NCBI GenBank assembly: GCA_913062735.1
Contig: CAJXWI010000019.1
Span: forward strand, 1 to 13,699
DNA: 13,699 nt
Reading direction: 5' to 3'
Source: an uncultured Arcobacter sp.
Lineage (GTDB): Bacteria; Campylobacterota; Campylobacteria; Campylobacterales; Arcobacteraceae
The position numbers were made by a program, and so were the translations under genes. The notes beneath the pieces are model-generated. The model was given only the letters and a program-made list of their open reading frames with translations. It made no database searches and was not told the DNA's origin. Shown here piece by piece: positions 6,935 to 12,896 of this stretch. The first letter of the stretch is position 1. Each line of letters opens with the position of its first letter.

Positions 6935-7958
6935 AATTTTAGATCCACTGAAAACCTCAAGTTACGACTATGAGTTACCACAAGAACTCATAGCAAGCAA
7001 GCCACTGTATCCAGCAGATAAAGCAAAACTCTTAGTATATAATCGAGAAAAGAATGAAATTATTCATTCTACTTTTGAACATTTAATGGATTTTTTACCT
7101 GAAAACCTGTCTGTATTTTTAAACGATACAAAAGTCATAAAGGCCCGTATTTTTGGGAAAAAAGACACAGGTGGAAAGGTTGAGCTTTTATTTAATAAAG
7201 CTTTATTTATGAACCGATTTTTAGTAATGATTAAAGGAAAAGTCAATATTGGCTCTGTTTTGTATTTTGAACAAAACCTTAGTGTTGAAGTTCTAGAAAT
7301 CAATGATAATGGAACCCGTGTTGTAAAATTTTTCCAAAATGATAAACAACTGGAGTTTATAGAACTTATTGATTTATTAAATACCATTGGGCATTTACCT
7401 TTACCTCATTATATGAACAGGGAAGATGTACAAAAAGACAATGAAGATTATCAAACACTTTTTGCTAAAAACTATGGAGCAGTAGCAGCCCCTACAGCAT
7501 CATTACATTTTACTAAAGACTTACTTGAAAAAATAAATAAAAAATATAAGGTAAATTATCTTACTTTACATGTAGGTGCAGGTACCTTTAAACCAGTAGA
7601 TGCCACTAATATTTTAGATCATCCCATGCACAGTGAATATTTTCATATAGGAATAGATGCAAAAGAAGCACTTGATATGGCTACAAAAACCTTAGCAGTT
7701 GGAACAACTGTTACACGAACAGTAGAATATTATGCACGAACAAATATGATACAAGGAGAGTGTGACTTATTTTTAAATACCTCAAACAAACCCATTAAAG
7801 TAGACCACCTGCTTACAAACTTTCATTTACCAAAATCCACTTTGATTATGTTAATTGCAAGTTTTGTAGGTTTAGAAAAAACCATGGAAATATACCAAGA
7901 AGCCATAAAAGAAGAGTATCGATTCTTCTCTTATGGTGATGGTATGTTGATTATATAA
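6924..7958 (+). CDS. queA: S-adenosylmethionine:tRNA ribosyltransferase-isomerase
   Basis: QueA transfers and isomerises the ribosyl part of S-adenosylmethionine onto preQ1 at position 34 of tRNAs with GUN anticodons, giving epoxyqueuosine. The 344 aa match the family in length and motifs: YDYELPQELIASKPL (14-28), FLNDTKVIKAR (65-75), PTASLHFT (190-197; the family usually has PTAGLHF), LHVGAGTFKPV (215-225), HPMHSE (233-238), GTTVTRTVE (260-268), LLTNFHLPKSTL (296-307) and SYGDGMLI (336-343). The ATG at 6924 lies inside the end of tatC (11-nt overlap), so expression is probably coupled to tatBC. A 13-nt gap follows before the exonuclease gene. The partnership with Tat is positional and widespread in the group; no direct functional link is known to me. 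Confidence 0.96.
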   Translation: MKNKILDPLKTSSYDYELPQELIASKPLYPADKAKLLVYNREKNEIIHSTFEHLMDFLPENLSVFLNDTKVIKARIFGKKDTGGKVELLFNKALFMNRFLVMIKGKVNIGSVLYFEQNLSVEVLEINDNGTRVVKFFQNDKQLEFIELIDLLNTIGHLPLPHYMNREDVQKDNEDYQTLFAKNYGAVAAPTASLHFTKDLLEKINKKYKVNYLTLHVGAGTFKPVDATNILDHPMHSEYFHIGIDAKEALDMATKTLAVGTTVTRTVEYYARTNMIQGECDLFLNTSNKPIKVDHLLTNFHLPKSTLIMLIASFVGLEKTMEIYQEAIKEEYRFFSYGDGMLII

Positions 7959-7971
7959 AGAAGGAAAAAAT

Positions 7972-8721
7972 ATGGCAAAATATATATTATTTGATACAGA
8001 AACAACAGGAAATAGAGACGAAGATAGAATCATACAGTTTGGCGCTATGATTATTAATCAAGACTCTTCATTAGAAGTGTTTGATGAATTATGCGCAAGC
8101 GAAGAAAAAATTAAAATTGAAGCTATGGAAGTACATAATCTTACTCCTGATATGTTTGAAGGTAAACCTATAGCTACCCAAACAAACTTTTATAAAAAAT
8201 TATTAGAATTAAATACAAATGAGAACTATTTAATTGCTCATAATATTTCTTTTGATTTAGGAATGATAAAAAAAGAAGGTTTTGAAAATAACTTACAGTT
8301 AATTGATACCTTAAGGTGTGCAAAACACCTTTTCCCAGATCTTCCTTATCATCGTTTACAGTACTTAAGATACGCCCTTGAACTGTATAAAACAGAAAAA
8401 GATGAAGCTGCTAAACTTAATGTTGTTATAAAAGCCCATGATGCACTGGGAGATGTTTTAGTAATGAAACTCTTTTTATCAAAACTTATTGCAAAAGCAA
8501 GAGAACTTTACCCTGATTATAATCCAATTGAGCGTTTAGTAGAGTTAACACGAACACCTGTTTTAATTAAAACGTTTAAATTTGGAAAACACAAGGGAAA
8601 AGAAATCGCACAAGTTGCTAAAGATGATGCTTCATACCTTAATTGGATGAAATCAAATATGGATTTAGATGAAGATTTAAAATATACCTTAGACAAAGTA
8701 TTAAATACAAATAATTATTAA
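7972..8721 (+). CDS. DEDDh 3'-5' exonuclease (DnaQ-like) with C-terminal DUF3820-like domain
   Basis: This 249-aa protein has an N-terminal DnaQ/RNase T-type exonuclease domain (about 1-175) and a short C-terminal module. The catalytic set is visible: D8 and E10 in FDTETTG, D95 in HNISFDLGMI, and H156 with D161 in HDALGD, so it is of the DEDDh type with two-metal hydrolysis. From about 200 to 240 the sequence FKFGKHKGKEIAQVAKDDAS followed by YLNWM fits the DUF3820 family, which is often found with such exonucleases and is of unclear function. It is not the replicative epsilon subunit by evidence here; a repair or RNA-trimming role is equally possible. The ribosome binding site AAGGA lies 6 nt before ATG. 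It follows queA by 13 nt and is probably the last gene of the tatBC-queA transcript; a strong hairpin lies just downstream. Confidence 0.88.
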   Translation: MAKYILFDTETTGNRDEDRIIQFGAMIINQDSSLEVFDELCASEEKIKIEAMEVHNLTPDMFEGKPIATQTNFYKKLLELNTNENYLIAHNISFDLGMIKKEGFENNLQLIDTLRCAKHLFPDLPYHRLQYLRYALELYKTEKDEAAKLNVVIKAHDALGDVLVMKLFLSKLIAKARELYPDYNPIERLVELTRTPVLIKTFKFGKHKGKEIAQVAKDDASYLNWMKSNMDLDEDLKYTLDKVLNTNNY

Positions 8722-8747
8722 CAAACAAACTGGCACTAACTCTTAAC

Positions 8748-8783
8748 ATTACAGTAAGAAGTATTTTTACTTCTTACTGTAAT
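8748..8783. terminator. Perfect 16-bp hairpin between convergent genes
   Basis: ATTACAGTAAGAAGTA (8748-8763) and its exact reverse complement (8768-8783) enclose a TTTT loop. It lies 26 nt after the exonuclease stop, and its right arm touches the first base of the comEC stop codon. The position between convergent genes suggests a two-way terminator. Neither side has a T-run, so it is not a canonical intrinsic terminator. Confidence 0.6.
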
Positions 8784-10036
8784 CACACCCCCAAAACAAA
8801 TACCTTTAAGTTAAATACCAATAACAAAACATTTAATACTATAAATGCTTTTCTTGATTTAATACTCAAAAAAGAAATCACGATGTATAAACACAAAAAA
8901 TAAATATTCGTATCATAATTGTATACAACTACATCATAAGAAAGTACTTCTAGTAAATAGCAATCAAAAAAAGATCCTTGCTTAAGTAAATGCAAAAACA
9001 AAACAAAAGGGTAAAAAAGAATAAATAATAAAGACAAGAGAGGTGAGAAAAGCTGGTATAAAGAAGTAAGCAGAAAAAAATAGTGAATTATGGGATTTAA
9101 AGCAGCAAAAATCCAAATATTAAAAAAGAAAAATGAAAGCTTTTTGTTTAAATTCTTTAAATGCACAAAATACAAAAATATATAAAAAACGCCTGCCAAT
9201 GAAAAATACAAAGACAAAGAGAATATATATTTAGGGAAAAAACATAAGATAAGAATAAAGGTTAATAAAAGACTTGTAAAAGAGAAAAGTTTAATATGGG
9301 AACGTAGTAAGGCTAAAGCAATGCAAAACATTATGAAGGCTCTTAGAAACGATGCTAAAAAACCAATCAAATACAAATAGAAAAATAAGAAACAAAAAAT
9401 ACATAATAAAATGTCCATTCTTTTATTTCTATAAGGAAAAAACTGCTGATGTATGTTTTTATACAAAAGATGTAATATAAAATAGAATACAAGAACAATC
9501 ACCCCTAAATGAAAACCAGAAATAGCAAATAAATGCGATACTCCATAGGTATTAATCCCCTTTCGTAATTCTTTCCCCATACTTTCTCCTAAAAACAAGG
9601 CTTGATACAGTTCTTGCATGGCTGTATTTTTATGCTGGCCTTTAATTAAAGAAGAAAGGGGATTTTTTGTGTTTTTTGAAGCGTTATTAGGATATAAAAC
9701 AATGCTGTTGGTATAAAAGCCTTTAAGATAAGAATAAAAACTGATGTTTTTCGTTAGTAACAATAATTGAATGTTTTGAATGTCATTTAAATTATAGTCT
9801 TGAGGTATTTTACTGTAAAAAGTAAAATCATTATTTGAAAGTTTGCTAATATAAAATGACTCTTTTTTATAAAAAGATACAATACTAAAAGCGTCTTCAT
9901 ACAATACACTTTTTTTGAAGTTTTTATATCTTGTATATTCATACAAAGTACTTAAAAAGAGTATTAAGGCTAAAAACAAACAAGCTCTAAAATACTCTTG
10001 TTTGTTTTTCAGCAATGTTAGTTTTTTTAATTTCAT
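8783..10036 (-). CDS. comEC: Short ComEC/Rec2-family DNA uptake channel protein
   Basis: The central Competence domain is identified by GVSHLFAISGFHLGVI (165-180), the family signature, preceded by ALFLGESMG (146-154). The 417-aa protein has an N-terminal membrane segment (about 17-33), a soluble stretch (about 45-130) that may be the usual N-terminal OB-like domain, then many hydrophobic helices from about 178 to the end. The C-terminal metallo-beta-lactamase domain found in Gram-positive ComEC is absent; the protein ends within membrane segments. The short form resembles Helicobacter pylori ComEC and is normal for this phylum. Known role: transport of single-stranded DNA across the inner membrane in natural transformation. 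The ATG at 10036 has no convincing Shine-Dalgarno sequence. It lies 36 nt after ovoA and is likely co-transcribed with it. Confidence 0.87.
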   Translation of the reverse strand: MKLKKLTLLKNKQEYFRACLFLALILFLSTLYEYTRYKNFKKSVLYEDAFSIVSFYKKESFYISKLSNNDFTFYSKIPQDYNLNDIQNIQLLLLTKNISFYSYLKGFYTNSIVLYPNNASKNTKNPLSSLIKGQHKNTAMQELYQALFLGESMGKELRKGINTYGVSHLFAISGFHLGVIVLVFYFILHLLYKNIHQQFFPYRNKRMDILLCIFCFLFFYLYLIGFLASFLRAFIMFCIALALLRSHIKLFSFTSLLLTFILILCFFPKYIFSLSLYFSLAGVFYIFLYFVHLKNLNKKLSFFFFNIWIFAALNPIIHYFFLLTSLYQLFSPLLSLLFILFYPFVLFLHLLKQGSFFDCYLLEVLSYDVVVYNYDTNIYFLCLYIVISFLSIKSRKAFIVLNVLLLVFNLKVFVLGV

Positions 10037-10072
10037 ACATCATTATATTAAATAATGATTTAAATTATTAAA

Positions 10073-12163
10073 CTATTTGATTTTTTTCCATATTGACATT
10101 TCAGATAAAGTATGTTGATATTTTCTTTTACTCTCTTTAATAACAAAAGGAACATCTGTAGTATGAAGCAATTCAAAGTCTTTTAAAGACTCTTTTAATG
10201 TCTGTAAAGTAGATATTTCCTTATTGTCTTTAATATATCCACCCAACCAGTTCTCTTTTGGTGTATATTCTTCTAACCATGTATAAGGACTTAATATTAC
10301 TAAAAGACCGTCTTTATTTACCCTGGTAGGAATATCTTCTAAGAATTTTTGGGGAGAATATAATCTATCAATTAAGTTTGAGCAAAAAATTAAATCATAA
10401 GCAGTATAATTGTCTTTTAAATTACAAGCATCTCCTTGCATAAAACTTACCTTATCTTTATATTCTTCTAATGCTAAGTCTTTTAAAGAAATAACTTTAT
10501 TATCAAAGATTTCACCTTCTCTTTTATCTTTATACGTCAAGGTATCGTATTTAACCAATTTAATTCCAACATTAATAAAATTAGCTGAAAAATCAATTCC
10601 TAATACCTCATCATAATGTTTAGCAAGTTCAAAGCTTGATCGCCCTACTGAGCAACCTAAATCCAAGGCTTTCATTGTTTTGTTTTTAGGAATAAAATCT
10701 TTTACAATTTCAACCGCATTTACACAAAAGTTTTTTACGCCAAAGTTCTCTGATCCATAATGGAATTCACAGTATTGAGAAATTGATTCATCGGTTTCAT
10801 ACACATTGTCATTTAACTTAGTTCTGTACTCATTAGAAGATTTAACATATCTGAATCCAGCATGTTGATAAAAGTCTTTTCTAAAAGCATATCTAGCAGA
10901 ACGTAAGGTTTCATTTCCTAAAGACATAAAAGAACCCCCTTTCATTAACCAATGTTTATCATCAAAAGTAGGTGTAGTAAAATCATCATAAGACTTATGT
11001 GCTAAAAAGTCATCAAAAGGATACATAGGAGTAGTACTCCATTGCCATACATTACCTACTACATCATAAAAATCATCAAAAGCGTATTTATCTACAGGTG
11101 TTTGATTAAAGTATTTAAGTGCAATGTTTGCTTCTTTATCTTGTGCCTTAACATAATCATTTAACGCATAAAATTCATCTTCACTAGGTAGTCTTACTTC
11201 ATACCCTAAAAGCTCACTTTTGTATTTACAAAATGCTTCTGCTTCATGTGCGTTTATATCTACTGGATGATTTAAAGGAAGTTCTACTTCTCTATTAATT
11301 TCTCTTAAATAATATTGATTCTCTCGTTTTACCCAGAATCTTGGATGACAGGCTTCTGAATGATCCAACCATTGAATTCCATCTTCACAAAAGTAATGAA
11401 GCTTAGAGTATCCCCCTGCTTCAATAAACTCTAAAAATTCTCCATTTGATACTAAGTACTTAGAAGCTTCAAAATCTTTGATACTTGCTTTGTGGTAAGA
11501 GAATTCATTATCCCATCCATAGGTTTTAGGATTCTCTCTGTCTTTTTGTAGAACCACTGTTGAACCAGCTACTTTTAAAAGTTCATTTTTAGGATAAGTT
11601 GAAGAAGCTTCATTGTTATACGTAAACATAGTCTTAGAGCTTAAATACTTTAAATCTAATTCTCTTAATAATACAGAGGATGTTTCAATATGAATGTTTT
11701 CATGCTCAATCCCCATTAGTATAATCCACATAGGAGAATCCCAATTAATTGGCATAGTAAACTCTATACTCTCAATTAGCTCTAAGACCATATCTTTAAC
11801 TTCATCTCTATAGATTTTTGTTTCTTCATAACTGGGCCATGCATAACTACTTGCATTTAAATCATCCCAAGTCATTTCATCTACTCCTATAGCAAATGTA
11901 GCCTCAAAGGTTTTATTTACACGTTCTTTAATGATATTAGCAACCATTAGTTTATTAACAAAAAAAGTAGCCGTATGTCCAAAATAAAAGATCAACGGGT
12001 GTCTTAGTCTATTGGGCTGTTTTAATATATCTTTTTTGTCTTTTAATAAATCAAAAAGTTTTTCATCAAGTTCATAGGTTTGTAGAAAATACTCTTTAAT
12101 TTCTTTTCTTTTTTCATCTATGCTGCCAGTTTCTAAATCAATGGTATTGTTAATATAATTCAT
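10073..12163 (-). CDS. ovoA: Bifunctional 5-histidylcysteine sulfoxide synthase / 4-mercaptohistidine N1-methyltransferase
   Basis: OvoA starts ovothiol A synthesis. Its iron-dependent half joins cysteine to C5 of histidine with O2, giving 5-histidylcysteine sulfoxide, and its C-terminal half N-methylates the later mercaptohistidine using S-adenosylmethionine. The 696 aa show all three modules: a DinB-like domain (about 15-170) with H63 (FGHTATF) and the HX3HXE motif H154-ENI-H158-I-E160, together the expected three-histidine iron site; a formylglycine-enzyme-like domain (about 195-442) with GNVWQW (370-375), KGGSF (408-412) and HAGFRYV (434-440); and a class I methyltransferase (about 470-696) with ALDLGCSVGRSSFELA (499-514), LGIDFS (521-526) and SPYTWLEEYTPKENWLGG (625-642). 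The methyltransferase and the YTWLEE stretch separate it from ergothioneine EgtB. The ATG at 12163 has a weak GAG-type ribosome binding site. comEC follows. The lyase partner OvoB is not in the window. Confidence 0.93.
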   Translation of the reverse strand: MNYINNTIDLETGSIDEKRKEIKEYFLQTYELDEKLFDLLKDKKDILKQPNRLRHPLIFYFGHTATFFVNKLMVANIIKERVNKTFEATFAIGVDEMTWDDLNASSYAWPSYEETKIYRDEVKDMVLELIESIEFTMPINWDSPMWIILMGIEHENIHIETSSVLLRELDLKYLSSKTMFTYNNEASSTYPKNELLKVAGSTVVLQKDRENPKTYGWDNEFSYHKASIKDFEASKYLVSNGEFLEFIEAGGYSKLHYFCEDGIQWLDHSEACHPRFWVKRENQYYLREINREVELPLNHPVDINAHEAEAFCKYKSELLGYEVRLPSEDEFYALNDYVKAQDKEANIALKYFNQTPVDKYAFDDFYDVVGNVWQWSTTPMYPFDDFLAHKSYDDFTTPTFDDKHWLMKGGSFMSLGNETLRSARYAFRKDFYQHAGFRYVKSSNEYRTKLNDNVYETDESISQYCEFHYGSENFGVKNFCVNAVEIVKDFIPKNKTMKALDLGCSVGRSSFELAKHYDEVLGIDFSANFINVGIKLVKYDTLTYKDKREGEIFDNKVISLKDLALEEYKDKVSFMQGDACNLKDNYTAYDLIFCSNLIDRLYSPQKFLEDIPTRVNKDGLLVILSPYTWLEEYTPKENWLGGYIKDNKEISTLQTLKESLKDFELLHTTDVPFVIKESKRKYQHTLSEMSIWKKIK

Positions 12164-12224
12164 TTTATCTCGCTTAGTGATTGTTTGAGTTCTTAATAGT
12201 CTAATTTACTATGGGTAAAATTTT

Positions 12225-12260
12225 AGGGTACATTATAACCATAACTTACCTTTAATAAAG
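12225..12260 (-). promoter_or_regulatory. Candidate ovoA promoter
   Basis: On the minus strand a perfect TATAAT at 12237-12232 lies about 75 nt upstream of the ovoA ATG and predicts a start near 12225, with a leader of about 62 nt. The -35 area (12260-12255, CTTTAT) does not match consensus. An imperfect palindrome, TACCTTTAATAAAGTA, at 12247-12262 overlaps the -35 area and could bind a regulator. Confidence 0.5.
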
Positions 12261-12506
12261 TAAAGAGATTTCAAGTCAAATTTTATTTTAAAATTTTGGA
12301 ACTTTACACATTTTATGTGTATTAAGTGTTTAAACATTAAAACAATTGTATTTCATTATTTATTTAAAAAAGAAAACACACGAAAATTTAATAATAATAT
12401 TCAATATCATTAAAGCCCTCAACTTAGCTTTTTGTACAAATTAAATAATCAAAATCAGAGAAAAAAAGTAGCAATACACAAAAAATTTACAATTTTAATC
12501 TAAGCT

Positions 12507-12520
12507 TTGATTGTAATCAA
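12507..12520 (+). promoter_or_regulatory. FNR/CRP-type operator upstream of the cytochrome gene
   Basis: TTGAT-TGTA-ATCAA is an exact match to the FNR consensus TTGAT-N4-ATCAA. Its centre (12513.5) lies at -41.5 from the start predicted by TAAAAT at 12543-12548 (start near 12555), the classical position for class II activation by FNR or CRP-family proteins. Binding by a regulator of this family is inferred; which one is unknown. Confidence 0.65.
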
Positions 12521-12555
12521 GTTATTTTAATTAACTTTAGTTTAAAATAACTACA
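12521..12555 (+). promoter_or_regulatory. Cytochrome c gene promoter with inverted repeat
   Basis: TAAAAT (12543-12548) is the best -10 and predicts a start near 12555, with a leader of about 26 nt. A 10-bp inverted repeat, GTTATTTTAA (12521-12530) and TTAAAATAAC (12542-12551), encloses the spacer and covers the -10. Inside it, TTAAC-N4-GTTTA (12531-12544) is one base off the TTAAC-N4-GTTAA site of the Campylobacter regulator NssR. Confidence 0.45.
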
Positions 12556-12580
12556 TTTACAAACACTAAAAGGAAACAAA

Positions 12581-12859
12581 ATGAAAAAATTAGTAATGAT
12601 GGCCTGTATTCTTGCTGCAACTGCAGCATTCTCATCACCATATGCAAAATGTGCTGGATGTCATGGAGCAAACGGAGAGAAAAAAGCCTTAGGTAAATCA
12701 AAAGTAATGAAAGATATGACTAAGTCTGAAATCGTTGCTGCTTTAAACGGTTATAAAGATGGATCTTACGGTGGACCAATGAAAGGTCTTATGAAAGGTC
12801 AAGTAGCTAAATTAAGCGCTGCTGATATTAAAGCAATCGCTGATAAAATCGGTAAATAA
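12581..12859 (+). CDS. Periplasmic cytochrome c553-type monohaem protein
   Basis: The 92-aa precursor has a Sec signal peptide (about 1-19: MKK, then a hydrophobic core through ATAAFSS) and a single haem-binding CAGCH at 24-28, with H28 as proximal ligand. The distal methionine is probably M67 or M71 in YGGPMKGLM. The pattern CxGCHGxxGE and the C-terminal helix LSAADIKAIADKI are typical of small class I c553 cytochromes, which carry electrons in the periplasm between the bc1 complex and oxidases or reductases. AAGGA lies 6 nt before the ATG. It stands alone between a long regulated-looking promoter region and a hairpin, so it is probably monocistronic. The FNR-like box upstream suggests control by oxygen or another respiratory signal. 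C9 in MMAC is too close to the N-terminus to be a good lipobox. Confidence 0.93.
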   Translation: MKKLVMMACILAATAAFSSPYAKCAGCHGANGEKKALGKSKVMKDMTKSEIVAALNGYKDGSYGGPMKGLMKGQVAKLSAADIKAIADKIGK

Positions 12860-12873
12860 ATACTTTTTATTAT

Positions 12874-12896
12874 CAAATCTAGATTTTCTAGATTTG
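12874..12896. terminator. Hairpin between the cytochrome and GGDEF genes
   Basis: CAAATCTAGA (12874-12883) and TCTAGATTTG (12887-12896) form a 10-bp perfect stem with a TTT loop; it can be extended by wobble pairs. It lies 14 nt after the cytochrome stop and covers the stop codon of the convergent GGDEF gene. It is probably a shared terminator, though neither side has a T-run after the stem. Confidence 0.55.

Larger units (their letters stand above)
12164..12580. promoter_or_regulatory. 417-nt divergent intergenic region between ovoA and the cytochrome gene
   Basis: No convincing gene is visible here. Besides the two promoter regions it holds several palindromes: TACACAT-TTT-ATGTGTA (12305-12321), TGTTTAAACA (12327-12336) and TTTGTACAAA (12431-12440). 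A 32-codon frame from ATG 12315 has no usable ribosome binding site. The stretch of about 220 nt between 12262 and 12480 is longer than two simple promoters need and may hold regulator sites or a small RNA. Confidence 0.5.

Noticed and set aside
10035..10047. Leaderless comEC transcript from TATAAT at 10047-10042
   Set aside because: The motif lies in a very A+T-rich gap directly before the ATG; chance is more likely, and co-transcription with ovoA explains expression.
10073..12163. Ergothioneine synthase EgtB
   Set aside because: EgtB lacks the C-terminal SAM methyltransferase seen here, and the HENIHIE and YTWLEE stretches fit OvoA.
12315..12413. 32-codon frame in the ovoA-cytochrome gap
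   Set aside because: It has no ribosome binding site at a usable distance and its codons simply follow the A+T-rich background.
12412..12434. Intrinsic terminator from AAAGC/GCTTT and a T-run
   Set aside because: Only 5 bp of stem with a 10-nt loop and a short T-run; too weak to call as a feature.
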